Source of the DNA: Ectothiorhodospiraceae bacterium
GTDB lineage: Bacteria; Pseudomonadota; Gammaproteobacteria; Nitrococcales; Aquisalimonadaceae
DNA: 64,000 bases
Reading direction: 5' to 3'
NCBI GenBank assembly: GCA_020831885.1
Contig: JAFIFU010000009.1
Span: 44,850 to 108,849, forward strand
How positions within the stretch are numbered: position 1 is the first letter of the stretch; every line of letters starts with the position of its first letter. Shown here in pieces: positions 17,284 to 27,268 of the stretch. The notes under the pieces were generated by a model, which had not been told where the DNA came from, searched no databases, and saw only the letters and a program-made list of their open reading frames with translations. Made by a program: the position numbers and the translations under genes.

Positions 17284-17531
17284 AGCAAGCACTCCATCCG
17301 TCACCCTCCCGCCCCGGATCACCGGCGGCGCCACGCCCACGCGGCCGGTCAATCGTCTGTAGTATCCCTCAACCGGCATGGGGACGGCACCCTGGTGCAG
17401 ACGGCCATCCGGGATGGCGCAAACGCTCCGGATCGGGGCGCGTTTGCGTTGGATCAATGAAATCACCACCGGGATCGTCCATCATTGACGAAGCGCTTCC
17501 TTGATCAGGATGTCCGGCACAGGAGCTATCA

Positions 17532-18005
17532 ATGACCGAAGAAGAGATCCTCACCGAGCTGAGAAATCAGGCATTTTTCCGGAATCTTGACGAAGAGTTC
17601 CTGCGGTTTCTCGCCAGGAGCGCCCGGCCGCGGGATATCGCCAAGGGCGATGTACTGTTCAAGCAGGGAGACTGGGCGGATGCCTTCTACCTTCTGCGGG
17701 ACGGCGAGGTGTTGATCGAGATCCCCTCGATTTCCGGTCCCTCGCTGGAAATCCAGCGCCTGCGGGAAGGGCAGATCCTGGGATGGTCCTGGCTTATCGC
17801 GCCCTACAAGTGGACGTTTCAGGCCCGGGCCGAGGAAGACACCCACCTCCTGGAATTCGACGGTGCGGCAATCCTCACCCATTGCGAGGAGGATACGGCC
17901 TTCGGCTATGCCCTGCTGAAGCGGTTCTCGGGGCTGATGTCCGAACGCCTTGAGGCGGCCCGCCGGCGCATGATGGACGAGTGGAACCCTCCGGGCTTCG
18001 CCTGA
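17532..18005 (+). CDS. cyclic nucleotide-binding (Crp-like sensor) domain protein
   Basis: 157-residue stand-alone cNMP-binding beta-roll (FFRNLDEEFLRFLARSARPRDIAKGDVLFKQGD, then FYLLRDGEVLIEI). There is no C-terminal helix-turn-helix, so it is not a Crp/Fnr transcription factor. The phosphate-binding cassette is altered (LREGQILGWSWLIAPYKW instead of a GExxG...RxA pattern), so it may not bind cyclic nucleotide in the usual way. It lies 25 nt upstream of an ftsH paralogue on the same strand and may adjust that protease; this is positional inference. Confidence 0.82.
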   Translation: MTEEEILTELRNQAFFRNLDEEFLRFLARSARPRDIAKGDVLFKQGDWADAFYLLRDGEVLIEIPSISGPSLEIQRLREGQILGWSWLIAPYKWTFQARAEEDTHLLEFDGAAILTHCEEDTAFGYALLKRFSGLMSERLEAARRRMMDEWNPPGFA

Positions 18006-18030
18006 GGGGACCACCGGTCCGATCCCCATC

Positions 18031-19956
18031 ATGCGCCGTCCTCCCACCTCCCAAATCCCCGGCTGGTATGCCTGGCCCTTGCTGGCAGTCTTGGTGGTAC
18101 TGCTGTTCTGGCTCGCCTCGGCGGTTCCGCCGGCGGAGCAACGCCACGAAATCGCCTACAGCAGCTTCAAGGAACTGGCCCGAGATGATCTAGTAACGGA
18201 GGTCACCCTGCGCGGCCATCTGGTACACGGAACCCTGGCCCAACCGCGGAGCATCGGCCCGGAGGGTGAACGCGGCGAGCTGTTCTCCAGCCACGTTCCC
18301 GCCACTGGGGACGAGACCCTACTGCCTCTGCTGGAAGACCGGGGCGTGGCGATCCGGGTGCAGCCTGACACCGACGGCGAGGGGCTGACCCGGCTCCTGT
18401 TCCTGATACCCTGGCTGTTTCTGATCCTGCTGTTCTTTCTACTCTACCGGCGGGCCGGAGGTGGCGCCGGCGGCGGCCCTGGTGGGCTCGGCGATTTTCT
18501 CAACAAGAGCATCCATCTGCAGGCCAACGTGCCGAAGGTCCGCTTCGACGATGTGGCGGGCCATACCAACGCCAAGCGGGAAGTCACCGAGCTGGTGGAG
18601 TTCATGCGCGACCCCCAGCGCTACCGGCGCCTGGGCGCCGATGTGCCGCACGGTGTGCTGCTGATGGGGCCGCCGGGCACGGGCAAGACACTCCTCGCCC
18701 GGGCACTGGCCGGGGAAGCGGGTGTCCGCTTCTTCTCCATTTCCGCCTCCGAGTTCATCGAAGTCTACGTGGGGGTGGGCGCCTCCCGCGTGCGCCGTCT
18801 GTTCGAGGCGGCGAAGAAGGCGGCGCCGGCAATCATTTTTATCGACGAACTGGACAGCGTGGGACGCACCCGGGGCGCGGGGGTCGGTGGTGGGCACGAT
18901 GAGCGGGAACAGACGCTCAACCAGATCCTGGCCGAGATGGACGGCTTCGAATCCAACGAGGCGGTGATCGTCCTTGCCGCCACCAACCGGCCTGATGTGC
19001 TGGATCCGGCGTTGCTGCGCCCGGGCCGTTTCGACCGTCACGTGACGCTGGACTTGCCCGACCGCAACGAACGCGAGGCCATCCTCAGGGTGCACACGCG
19101 CAAGGTTCCGCTGGCGGAGGACGCCGACCTGGCCACGATCAGCGCCGGAACGCCCGGCTTTTCCGGTGCCGACCTCCGTAACCTGGTCAACGAGGCGGCC
19201 ATGGCCGCCGCCCGTGAAAACGCCGATCAAGTGGCCATGAAGCACTTCGAGGAATGCCGCGACCGCCTGCTGCTGGGTACTGCCCGCACGTTGGCGATCC
19301 ATCCGGAAGAGCGCCATCGGCTGGCGGTTCACGAATGTGGTCATGCCATCGTGGCCTACCATATCCCAACGGCCGACCCCCTGTATAAGGTCTCGATCAT
19401 CCCCCGGGGCCGTTCCCTCGGGGGCACCCAGCAACTGCCGGAACGGGAACGGCAGACACTGACAGAGGACTATCTGCACGGCCGTGTGGCGGTGCTGCTT
19501 GGCGGCCGCATGGCGGAACGGGTGGTGCTGGGAACGGTCAGCTCCGGCGCCGATGACGACATCCGCCAGGCCACCTCGCTGGCACGGGCCATGGTGACCC
19601 GGTGGGGGATGTCACCGGAACTCGGGCCGCTGGATCTCCGCGACAGCGAGGACCAGCCGTTCCTGGGGCGGGAAATCGCTCAACCCCGCCGGCACTCGGA
19701 GCATGCCGCGCAGCAAGTGGATCAGGCCGTGCGCTCCCTGCTGACGGAAGCCGAACAGCACGCGGAATCCATCATCCGGGAGCACCGCGACGCCTTTGAC
19801 CGGATGGTGCAGGAACTGGAGCGGCAGGAGACCCTGGACCGGGAGGCCATTGAAGCGTGTCTCAGCGACGTACCGGGCAGCACACTCCCGGTGCCCATCG
19901 CCTCTGGGGAGGAAAGCAGCGGCACGCTCGTCCCGCTCCCGGGGCGCAGCCCCTGA
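18031..19956 (+). CDS. ftsH: ATP-dependent zinc metalloprotease FtsH (probable paralogue)
   Basis: Membrane-anchored AAA+ protease of 641 residues. It has two N-terminal transmembrane helices (about 10-32 and 125-146) around a periplasmic domain, then the AAA module with Walker A GPPGTGKT, Walker B IIFIDELD and the second region of homology [19 protein letters not shown]. The zinc site is H434-E435-C-G-H438, and [12 protein letters not shown] carries the third ligand aspartate. Housekeeping ftsH normally sits with rrmJ and folP-glmM; this copy sits with a cNMP-domain gene and is likely a second FtsH. Confidence 0.92.
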   Translation: MRRPPTSQIPGWYAWPLLAVLVVLLFWLASAVPPAEQRHEIAYSSFKELARDDLVTEVTLRGHLVHGTLAQPRSIGPEGERGELFSSHVPATGDETLLPLLEDRGVAIRVQPDTDGEGLTRLLFLIPWLFLILLFFLLYRRAGGGAGGGPGGLGDFLNKSIHLQANVPKVRFDDVAGHTNAKREVTELVEFMRDPQRYRRLGADVPHGVLLMGPPGTGKTLLARALAGEAGVRFFSISASEFIEVYVGVGASRVRRLFEAAKKAAPAIIFIDELDSVGRTRGAGVGGGHDEREQTLNQILAEMDGFESNEAVIVLAATNRPDVLDPALLRPGRFDRHVTLDLPDRNEREAILRVHTRKVPLAEDADLATISAGTPGFSGADLRNLVNEAAMAAARENADQVAMKHFEECRDRLLLGTARTLAIHPEERHRLAVHECGHAIVAYHIPTADPLYKVSIIPRGRSLGGTQQLPERERQTLTEDYLHGRVAVLLGGRMAERVVLGTVSSGADDDIRQATSLARAMVTRWGMSPELGPLDLRDSEDQPFLGREIAQPRRHSEHAAQQVDQAVRSLLTEAEQHAESIIREHRDAFDRMVQELERQETLDREAIEACLSDVPGSTLPVPIASGEESSGTLVPLPGRSP

Positions 19957-19973
19957 GCCGGTGCGGCAGGCAT

Positions 19974-20735
19974 TCAGGGCTTGAGCCGATAACCGGTTCG
20001 GAATATCCACCAGACCAGAGTCAGACACACACTCAGGAACAGCAAAATCATTCCCAGGCTCAGTGCCACGTTGACGTCGGCCATGCCGTAGAAGCTCCAG
20101 CGGAACCCGCTGATCAGGTAGACCACCGGATTGAACAGCGTAACCACCTGCCAGACCGGCGGCAGCATGTCGATGGAATAGAACGTACCACCAAGAAAGG
20201 CCAACGGCGTGATGATCAGCAAGGGCACGAACTGAAGCTTTTCGAAGTTGTCGGCCCAGATCCCGAGAATGAAACCGAGCAGACTGAACGTGCAGGCGGT
20301 GAGCACCAGGAACACCACCATCCAAACCGGATGATTCACCTGCAGCGGCACGAACAGACTGGCGGTGGCCAGGACAATCAAGCCCAGGATGATGGACTTG
20401 GTGGCAGCCGCCCCGACGTAACCCAGGACGATCTCGTAGTGGGAGACCGGAGCAGACAGCACCTCGTACACCGTGCCGGAAAAACGAGGCATGAAAATGG
20501 CGAACGAGGCGTTGGAAACGCTTTGCGTCAGCAGCATGAGCATGATCAACCCGGGCACGATGAAGGCGCCGTAGCTCACCCCCTCCACTTCGGTTATACG
20601 TGAGCCGATGGCGGCACCGAAGACAACGAAGTACAGCGAGGTGGTGAGTACCGGAGAAACAACGCTCTGCAGCAGCGTGCGACGGGCACGGGCCATCTCG
20701 TAAGCGTAAATGGCCCGTATGGCATACCAGTTCAT
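19974..20735 (-). CDS. ABC-2 type transporter permease (YadH-like)
   Basis: Six-helix ABC-2 permease of 253 residues, closely resembling the E. coli YadH pattern ([41 protein letters not shown]). Its ATG overlaps the stop of the ATPase gene by 4 nt, so the two form a translationally coupled exporter. The substrate is unknown. It is convergent with ftsH, with a 17-nt gap. Confidence 0.9.
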   Translation of the reverse strand: MNWYAIRAIYAYEMARARRTLLQSVVSPVLTTSLYFVVFGAAIGSRITEVEGVSYGAFIVPGLIMLMLLTQSVSNASFAIFMPRFSGTVYEVLSAPVSHYEIVLGYVGAAATKSIILGLIVLATASLFVPLQVNHPVWMVVFLVLTACTFSLLGFILGIWADNFEKLQFVPLLIITPLAFLGGTFYSIDMLPPVWQVVTLFNPVVYLISGFRWSFYGMADVNVALSLGMILLFLSVCLTLVWWIFRTGYRLKP

Positions 20736-21739
20736 CGCTTCTCCCGGACCAGGCTGACGAAGATGTCCTCCAGCGAACTCTGATCCGTGTGCAGATCGCG
20801 GAAGCGGATATCCGCCGCCTTGAGATCGGTCAGCAGTTCGGCAATTCCGGTGGCGTTGCGACCGGCATCGTAGCTGTAGACGAGCTCATGCCCGTCAGCA
20901 CCCAGCTCCAGCGCATAGGCCGAGAGGCTGGGCGGTATCGCCTCCAGCGGTTCGCGCAGGTGCAGGGTGAGTTGCTTGCGACCGAGCTTGCGCATCAGTT
21001 CGGTCTTCTCCTCCACCAGGATGAGCTCCCCGTGGTTGATGACCCCCACCCGGTCGGCCATTTCCTCGGCTTCCTCGATGTAGTGGGTGGTGAGGATGAT
21101 AGTGACCCCGTTATCACGCAGTGAACGCACCAGTTCCCACATCTCCCGCCGCAGTTCCACGTCCACACCGGCGGTGGGTTCATCCAGAAACAGGATTCCC
21201 GGTTCATGGGACAGGGCCTTGGCGATCATCACCCGCCGCTTCATTCCGCCGGACAGCGTCAACAGGCGGTTGTTGCGCTTGTCCCACAGCGCCAGGTCCC
21301 GCAGCACCCGTTCGATGTGATCGGGATCAGGGGGTTTTCCGAACAGGCCGCGACTGAAACTGACCGTGGCCCAGACGGTTTCAAACGCATCCGTATGCAA
21401 TTCCTGGGGCACCAGCCCGATGCGGGAACGCGCCGCCCGGAAATCGCGCACGATATCCTGGCCGTCGGCGACCACCCGGCCGGAGCTGGCGTTCACCAAG
21501 CCGCAGATGATGCTGATCAGTGTGGTCTTGCCGGCCCCGTTGGGACCCAGCAGGGCAAAGATCTCCCCGCGGCGGATTTCCAGGCTGACGTCCTTCAGCG
21601 CCTGGAAACCACCGGCATACACCTTGGAGAGACCGGTCACGCACACCACCGCATCGGACCCCGCCGGGGCCCGCTCATCGGCGCCACGGCGCGCGGGGTC
21701 GCGTGCCGGCTGGGGCACCGCCACTGGGCTGCTGCTCAT
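20732..21739 (-). CDS. ABC transporter ATP-binding protein (YadG-like)
   Basis: ATPase partner of the ABC-2 permease. Walker [10 protein letters not shown], signature LSGGMKRR, Walker [13 protein letters not shown] and the switch histidine in [11 protein letters not shown] are all present. The C-terminal DUF4162-like part (about residues 250-335) is typical of this exporter type. An N-terminal extension of about 30 residues before [10 protein letters not shown] is Ala/Arg-rich. I use the ATG at 21739; a TTG directly before it is also possible. The gene begins 7 nt after the macrodomain gene ends. Confidence 0.92.
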   Translation of the reverse strand: MSSSPVAVPQPARDPARRGADERAPAGSDAVVCVTGLSKVYAGGFQALKDVSLEIRRGEIFALLGPNGAGKTTLISIICGLVNASSGRVVADGQDIVRDFRAARSRIGLVPQELHTDAFETVWATVSFSRGLFGKPPDPDHIERVLRDLALWDKRNNRLLTLSGGMKRRVMIAKALSHEPGILFLDEPTAGVDVELRREMWELVRSLRDNGVTIILTTHYIEEAEEMADRVGVINHGELILVEEKTELMRKLGRKQLTLHLREPLEAIPPSLSAYALELGADGHELVYSYDAGRNATGIAELLTDLKAADIRFRDLHTDQSSLEDIFVSLVREKR

Positions 21740-21746
21740 CAAACGC

Positions 21747-22286
21747 CTACTCCGTTCTTATCCGGGCCAGTTCGGCCTCGTAGATCTGCAGGTCGCGCTC
21801 GCTGTGGAGCACGAAGCGGATATGATCAACCGAACGCAAGGCACCCGCCATTCCGCTCACAGCGGCCAGCGCCACCGGCGTGGCCTCCTGGATCGGGTAA
21901 CCGAACGCGCCGGTGGACAAGGCCGGAAAGGCGACCGACCGGAGCCCGGCCTGCTCCGCCAGCCGCAGCGCTTCCTGATAGCAGGAGGCAAGTAACCGGT
22001 CCGAGGGCTCATCAATGCCGTAAACCGGCCCCAGACAATGGATGACGTTCCGGTTCGGCAGCCCGTGCGCTTCTGTGATCACCGCCTGCCCGGGTGCAAT
22101 CGGAGCCAGCGGCCGGCATTCCTCGGCGAGGCCGGGGCCGGCGGCACGGTGAATCGCACCGGCCACCCCACCCCCGATCTCCAGTTGCGCATTGGCCGCA
22201 TTCACGACGGCATCCATGTCCGGCTGCCGGGTGATATCCCCCTGTACGCACTCCAGCATGACGCCGTTCAGCGTAAGCTTGCTCAT
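21747..22286 (-). CDS. macrodomain protein (O-acetyl-ADP-ribose deacetylase-like)
   Basis: 179-residue macrodomain of the MacroD/YmdB type: [34 protein letters not shown] and [15 protein letters not shown] form the ADP-ribose pocket. Such enzymes hydrolyse O-acetyl-ADP-ribose or remove mono-ADP-ribose from proteins. The start is ATG at 22286 with GGAGGT 5 nt upstream; the longer open frame to 22331 is not needed. It lies between a nitroreductase and the ABC exporter, all on one strand with short gaps. No ADP-ribosyltransferase is visible nearby. Confidence 0.9.
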   Translation of the reverse strand: MSKLTLNGVMLECVQGDITRQPDMDAVVNAANAQLEIGGGVAGAIHRAAGPGLAEECRPLAPIAPGQAVITEAHGLPNRNVIHCLGPVYGIDEPSDRLLASCYQEALRLAEQAGLRSVAFPALSTGAFGYPIQEATPVALAAVSGMAGALRSVDHIRFVLHSERDLQIYEAELARIRTE

Positions 22287-22340
22287 GGCCACCTCCATGA
22301 TTCCGGGGCCGCGCCTGCGGGCCTGCCCCACCGGCGCGGC

Positions 22341-23078
22341 CTACTTCATCTCGAATCCACGTTGCTGCAGAAACGCACGCATGTGCGGACGGGACTTGCT
22401 GGTGAACAGCACCTGCATCTGCCGGGTCCAGCTGCTGTCCTTGTTGGCGCTGCTCCGGCTTTGGTAATACGCCCGCATGGTGGCATCAAACGCCACCACA
22501 GCGTCCGCGTCCCCACTGTCGTCATAGCGGTCCTCCTTCAGGATAACCGACAGCGGAAGACGGGGTTTGACTTCCGGTTGCTGGGCCGGATACCCGATGC
22601 AGAAACCGAATACCGGATACACGTTCTCCGGCAACTCCAGGATGTCGCTGATTTCCTGGGGATTGTTACGCACGCCACCGATGTAACAGATACCGAGGCC
22701 TTCGGACTCCGCCGCCACTGCGACATTCTGCGCGAACAGGGCCGTATCCACCGTGGCGATGAGCAGTTGCTCGGTCAGGCCACGCTTGACCTCCACCCCC
22801 GCACGGGCGCAGGAATCGAACACCCGCTTCAGATCGGCACAGAACACCAGGAACTCGGGGCACTCCTTGATGAAATCCTGATTGCCGGCGAGCTCCGCCA
22901 AGCGGGCGCGGTTCGCCCGGTCCTTCACCCGGATCACCGTGGTGGCCTGCACGTGGCTGGAGGTGGCAGCGCTCTGGCCCGCCCGGATGAGCTCATGCAG
23001 CAGGGACTCGTCCACGGGGCGGTCGGTGAACCTGCGGATGGACCGGTGGGATTTCAACAACGTGATGACCTGGTTCAA
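22341..23078 (-). CDS. nitroreductase family NAD(P)H flavin oxidoreductase (NfsA-like)
   Basis: FMN-dependent oxidoreductase of about 245 residues. HRSIRRFTDRPVDESLL opens the fold, with SSHVQATTVIRV, ESEGLGICYIGGVRNN and VFGFCIGYP as in NfsA-type enzymes. The probable start is TTG at 23078 with AGGAGG 9 nt upstream; the ATG inside that spacer is out of frame, and the ATG 48 nt upstream adds non-family residues. Likely two-electron reduction of quinones or nitro compounds; the physiological substrate is unknown. Confidence 0.85.
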   Translation of the reverse strand: MNQVITLLKSHRSIRRFTDRPVDESLLHELIRAGQSAATSSHVQATTVIRVKDRANRARLAELAGNQDFIKECPEFLVFCADLKRVFDSCARAGVEVKRGLTEQLLIATVDTALFAQNVAVAAESEGLGICYIGGVRNNPQEISDILELPENVYPVFGFCIGYPAQQPEVKPRLPLSVILKEDRYDDSGDADAVVAFDATMRAYYQSRSSANKDSSWTRQMQVLFTSKSRPHMRAFLQQRGFEMK

Positions 23079-23193
23079 GACGCATTGCCTCCTGCTCGGG
23101 ATCGGACTTCGGAATGGATACCCCACGGCGTCCGTCGGCGGACGCCTGCAGCAAGCCTACCATCCCATCGGGCTGATGTGCGCTGCCGGGGGC

Positions 23194-24153
23194 TTACCCG
23201 GGGGAAGCGTCGGCCGCCGCGCGCAGCCCCGAGGCCACTGCCTCCCGCACCAGCCAGTCCCGCAACAGTCGAATCCCGGGCTCGTTCCGCCTGCTGGTCT
23301 TGTAGACGAAATGGAATTCATCGCCGGTCTGCATGCCACGGCATGGAAGCCTTACCAGCTCGGGATCTCCACCGGGATCCAGCATGTAATCGTTGGTCAG
23401 GGCGATGCCCTGATGATGCCGGCTGGCCTCCAGGGCCAGCAGCATGTGGCTGAAGTGCTGGACACGCACACCGGACTGCAGACCGGTGCCGGCGGCCTGG
23501 AGCCACTGCCGCCAGTCCTCCCCGGGCCCGCCCAGGATACTGGTGGCGGAAAGAAGCGGGTACCGCTGCAGCCAGTCCGCGGCCAGCTCTGAACCGGTCT
23601 GTACAGCGCCGCCCTCCTTGTCCAGATCTTCCTGGATCCGGTTCCAGAACTGCCGGCTGCAGATCGGGAACAGCGTTTCGGCATAGAGTAATTCCGAACT
23701 GAAGCCGCGCTCGGTTGGTCGCAGCGCGACAAACCCGTCCGCCACGCGGTCGGAAAACGTGGGCTGCCCTTCGGTCATCTCCAGCCGCAGCTCAAGGCCC
23801 GGATGGTTGCGCTGCAGGTCCGGAAGCCGGGGGATGAGCCAACGAACGGCGAAGGAGCTGAACAACGCCACCCGCAGCACCGTATCCCCCCGCCCCTGTA
23901 GTGCCACCGTGGCCCGCCGGATCTGCTGCAATGCCGGCGCGATCGCCTCCAGGTACTCCCGCCCCTGATCGGTGAGGGTGAGACTACGGCCCGCCCGGAG
24001 GAACAGTCGCTCACCCAGGTGATCCTCCAACTGGCGGATCTGGTGACTGATGGCGCTCTGACTGACGTGCAGCTCCGCTGCAGCGCGGGAGAAGCTGTTC
24101 AGCCGGGCAACCGCCTCGAACACCGGCAGTGATCTGAGTGGGGGGAGGCTCAT
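23194..24153 (-). CDS. LysR family transcriptional regulator (GcvA-like)
   Basis: 319-residue LysR regulator. The N-terminal winged helix (LPVFEAVARLNSFSRAAAELHVSQSAISHQIRQLE) is followed by a periplasmic-binding-type effector domain, which begins around VLRVALFSSFAVRWLIPRL. The overall pattern is GcvA-like. It is divergent from an EamA transporter across a 100-nt AT-rich gap that contains two dyads, one of them with T-N11-A spacing. The transporter is therefore the likely target, together with autoregulation. The effector is unknown. Confidence 0.92.
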   Translation of the reverse strand: MSLPPLRSLPVFEAVARLNSFSRAAAELHVSQSAISHQIRQLEDHLGERLFLRAGRSLTLTDQGREYLEAIAPALQQIRRATVALQGRGDTVLRVALFSSFAVRWLIPRLPDLQRNHPGLELRLEMTEGQPTFSDRVADGFVALRPTERGFSSELLYAETLFPICSRQFWNRIQEDLDKEGGAVQTGSELAADWLQRYPLLSATSILGGPGEDWRQWLQAAGTGLQSGVRVQHFSHMLLALEASRHHQGIALTNDYMLDPGGDPELVRLPCRGMQTGDEFHFVYKTSRRNEPGIRLLRDWLVREAVASGLRAAADASPG

Positions 24154-24166
24154 TATCCAAATAAAT

Positions 24167-24183
24167 AATCAAAAACAAAGATT
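24167..24183. promoter_or_regulatory. candidate LysR box (AATC-N9-GATT)
   Basis: Dyad AATC, nine bases, GATT in the divergent lysR/EamA gap; its inner T and A are eleven bases apart (24169 and 24181), which is the LysR T-N11-A rule. It lies 14 nt upstream of the lysR start codon, so bound regulator would block or bend its own promoter. Confidence 0.5.
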
Positions 24184-24187
24184 CATC

Positions 24188-24202
24188 ACTATACACGATA
24201 GT
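24188..24202. promoter_or_regulatory. perfect dyad ACTAT-N5-ATAGT
   Basis: Five-base arms around ACACG, five bases from the first dyad and about 50 nt upstream of the EamA start codon. The pair may form a two-site LysR-type operator (recognition plus activation sites). Part of it could also serve as promoter -10 sequence. Confidence 0.4.
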
Positions 24203-24253
24203 TACACCCTCTTATCCTACCGCTTCCTCGAATCACCGGGAGTTTGCACATTC

Positions 24254-25120
24254 ATGTCAGGACGCACGGTACACGGCGCCATCGTACTCTTGATCATCGG
24301 CAATCTGCTGGCGATGTTTTCCGACATCGTTGTCAAGATCCAGGGCGCCGACGTTCCGGTGTTCCAGTTCGTGTTCCTGCGGCTGCTGGTATCCGTGCTT
24401 CTACTGCTGCCGATGCTCCCCTTCATCGGGCATCGCGTGCTGCTGGCGGGTCGGGGCATCCATCTGGTACGGGCGCATGTGGGCATGGCTGCCATCGTCT
24501 GCATGGTGGTGGCCCTCACCCGGCTTCCGCTGGCAACCGCCAACGCCGTCTTCTACGTAGCGCCGATCCTGATCATGGTCCTGGCGGTGCTGGTCTATCG
24601 GGAACGGCTCACCCCGCTCAGTGTATTGACCGTGGTCTCCGGCTTCAGCGGCGTGATAGTGGCCCTACGGCCGGTGGAGTTCTCCTGGGCGGCATTCGCG
24701 GCCCTGGGGTCGGCACTGGCGTTGGCCGTCAACGCACTCCTGGTCAGGAAGCTGCCGGCGGAACACACACCGGCCCACAACCTGCTGCTGGCCCAGGCCT
24801 ATGCCCTGCCGGCGGCACTGGCCCTGGCAATCTGGGAGGGTGCCCCCTGGGACTGGACGCTGCTGCGGGGGGCAGCGGGATCCTCCGTATTCATTCTGGC
24901 CTACCACCTGAGTGTGCTCATCGCTTACCGCCATGTGGCTGCGAACCGGATCACCGGCGCGGAATACACCGGGCTGGTCTGGGCGGTCATCTTCGGCTGG
25001 TGGTGGTTCGGCGAGATCCCGGATCTGTGGTTTGCCGTGGGCGCCATCCTGATTACCGGCCCGTTGCTGATCCACGGCGTGGCGGAGAGCCGCCGACGGG
25101 TGGTATCGCCCGCCACCTGA
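24254..25120 (+). CDS. EamA/DMT family transporter, LysR-controlled
   Basis: Ten-helix drug/metabolite transporter of 288 residues (GAIVLLIIGNLLAMFSDIVVK at the start, two EamA repeats, short positively charged C-terminus). The substrate is unknown; family members export amino acids, metabolites or import riboflavin. It is transcribed divergently from the GcvA-like regulator. The stop codon directly abuts the convergent stop of the BTAD-regulator gene, with no spacer. Confidence 0.85.
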   Translation: MSGRTVHGAIVLLIIGNLLAMFSDIVVKIQGADVPVFQFVFLRLLVSVLLLLPMLPFIGHRVLLAGRGIHLVRAHVGMAAIVCMVVALTRLPLATANAVFYVAPILIMVLAVLVYRERLTPLSVLTVVSGFSGVIVALRPVEFSWAAFAALGSALALAVNALLVRKLPAEHTPAHNLLLAQAYALPAALALAIWEGAPWDWTLLRGAAGSSVFILAYHLSVLIAYRHVAANRITGAEYTGLVWAVIFGWWWFGEIPDLWFAVGAILITGPLLIHGVAESRRRVVSPAT

Positions 25121-27190
25121 TCAGCCACGGCCCGCCTGGCCGATGAGCACACGCAGGGCCGGTGACGGTTGCGCCATGCCCTCCTGCCGCAGGGCCTCGC
25201 AGCAGCGCTCCCACGCCCCCATGGCCTGCTCTATCATGCCCCGGCCCACATAGCGGCGTACCAGTGCCTGCCAGAGCCGCTCGCTGGCGGGGCGGGCCTG
25301 AAGCAAGCGCTCCAGCCAGGCACATGCCTCCTCTTCCGACACTCCGCCGAAGTGGAGCACGGACAGCGCCTTGTCGACGATGTGCTCGGGCAGTGTGTCC
25401 AGCGGAAGCAGTTCGGCCGCCTCCCGGCGGCCCGGGCTGGTACAGCGCTCCAGCGCATCGGTCAGCAGTGCCAGGTCGGCTGCTTCCGGCACGCGGCGAC
25501 CGAGAGCCTGACGAAGCCGCCAGTAATCCACCTGACAGAAGTCCGGATCAAGCCCCAGGGCATCGGGCCGCTCCCGGATCAGGCGCTCCGTCCCCAGCTT
25601 GCGCCGCAGACGGTGGATGCCGCGATCCAGAGCCCGTCGGGCCTGCTCCGTCCGGGTTCCCGGCCATAGGAGTTCCATCAGCCGTTCCCGCGCAACCCAC
25701 CCGTCCTGATCCGCCAGAGCGCACAGCGCCAGCAGCAGTACCCGGGGCTGACGACCCAGCGCCAGCGGCTGGCCATCCATGCTGGCCTCGCCGTCGCCGA
25801 GCAGGTTCACCTGCAACGGGTAATACCAGCGCTCACGCCGTTTCAGGGTAACCGGTGGCCGCAGGCGTCGCAGCCGGATCAAGGTCAGCGCATAGGCCGT
25901 CTCCACATCCGCATCCAGGGCGCGGGCGCAGAGCCCGGCCACCAGATCCGCCCGCCACCAGGGAAAGTTCAGGTAGTGCTGCTCACGGCCGATGCGGAAC
26001 GCCTGTGCCAATGCCCGAAGGGCCCGGCGCTCCATTCCCAGTCGAAAGGAGATATGCGCGGTGAGCAAGCCGCGGATGAACTGCACCGGCAAGCCGCCGG
26101 CCTCCATCCGCCGGCCGATACGGCGGGCCTGCAACAGATGGTAGAGCCCGTTGCCCACACTCCGCTGCTCCAGGTAGAGCTGGGCCAGCCCCACATGGGT
26201 GATGGCCTGGGGAAATACCGCACCGGAACGCTGCGCCAGGCGGACGGATTCCCGCGCATGCCGGATGGCCAGGGTCAGTTCCGCCTGCAGGGTATGCAAC
26301 CAGCCGCGGCAATAATGGTAGCCGGAGCGGTCCAGGTAGTGCTCGGGATCGGCGGATACAACCATCAGCTCCAGCCATTCCCGGGCCTCGGCGAGATTTT
26401 CCCGGGTGAGGGCGAGAAAGGCACCCTGCATGTGGAAGTGGGAATCCCAGACATGGACACCGGTCTCGTGCCCCAGCGCAAGCCCTTGCTTGATCTCCCG
26501 CCGGCATTCCTCGTAGTGCAGAAACAGGCGCTGGATCATGCTGTTGATGGAATGACACAGCAGCCGGGCGTGGACGTCGGCACTTTGCTCCCGCAGGGCC
26601 GCGGCGCGGGAAGCCAGTGCCTCCGCCCCGGTGAGATCGCCACACCAGATCCGGTACAGAATCAGGTAATTCGCCGCCGCCAGGCGGAGGCCGGCATCCC
26701 GGGACCCGTCGGCAACCGCCAGCTCCGCGCAGCGCCGCGCCCAGAATGCCATCCGCGGATGATCGGGCCGGCGGAATACCAGACCGCCAAAAATGCAGGC
26801 ATCCACCCGATCCAGTACGGGCTGCGGCGCGTCCAGGGCCGTACGATAACGCTCCGCGTACGCGATCAGTGGATCCAGCCCATGGAAATCGGACAGGCTC
26901 TGGATCCGACCGCCCACCGCCACCACGAAAGCCAGCCAGGGCAGCAGATCACCGCGCTCCGCCGCCTCCGGAAACACGCGTTCGGCAACGCGGGCGGCCT
27001 GCAATGGTGCACTGCCCAGCTTGCGGTACGCCTCCACCAGCGCGTCCGCCACCGGACCATGATCGGGCCGCAGCCCCCAGGCTGCCTCCAGATCAATACC
27101 CGGATGCATCGTTCCCGACCCTGTATCCACCGAAAGAACGGACTCCGCCCGTGTAAGGTGGCGATAACGTAATCCGCCAAGCCGTTTCAT
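25121..27190 (-). CDS. large transcriptional regulator with winged-helix and BTAD-like C-terminus
   Basis: 689-residue regulator. The C-terminal quarter holds an OmpR-type winged helix (VNLLGDGEASMDGQPL, then LLALCALADQDGWVARERLMELLWP and ARRALDRGIHRLRRKLG), followed by a helical BTAD-like domain. The first 430 residues are alpha-helical, TPR-like repeats with no P-loop. This layout resembles SARP/AfsR relatives without the NTPase. The start is uncertain: neither the ATG at 27190 nor the one at 27109 has a good Shine-Dalgarno. It is a single gene, and its targets and signal are unknown. Confidence 0.7.
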   Translation of the reverse strand: MKRLGGLRYRHLTRAESVLSVDTGSGTMHPGIDLEAAWGLRPDHGPVADALVEAYRKLGSAPLQAARVAERVFPEAAERGDLLPWLAFVVAVGGRIQSLSDFHGLDPLIAYAERYRTALDAPQPVLDRVDACIFGGLVFRRPDHPRMAFWARRCAELAVADGSRDAGLRLAAANYLILYRIWCGDLTGAEALASRAAALREQSADVHARLLCHSINSMIQRLFLHYEECRREIKQGLALGHETGVHVWDSHFHMQGAFLALTRENLAEAREWLELMVVSADPEHYLDRSGYHYCRGWLHTLQAELTLAIRHARESVRLAQRSGAVFPQAITHVGLAQLYLEQRSVGNGLYHLLQARRIGRRMEAGGLPVQFIRGLLTAHISFRLGMERRALRALAQAFRIGREQHYLNFPWWRADLVAGLCARALDADVETAYALTLIRLRRLRPPVTLKRRERWYYPLQVNLLGDGEASMDGQPLALGRQPRVLLLALCALADQDGWVARERLMELLWPGTRTEQARRALDRGIHRLRRKLGTERLIRERPDALGLDPDFCQVDYWRLRQALGRRVPEAADLALLTDALERCTSPGRREAAELLPLDTLPEHIVDKALSVLHFGGVSEEEACAWLERLLQARPASERLWQALVRRYVGRGMIEQAMGAWERCCEALRQEGMAQPSPALRVLIGQAGRG

Positions 27191-27268
27191 GAAAGCGACA
27201 ACACCGACAGTGTGCTACGCCGTCCGGCACACCCATATCACCCGAACGAGGTAACCCGGAACGGCGCC

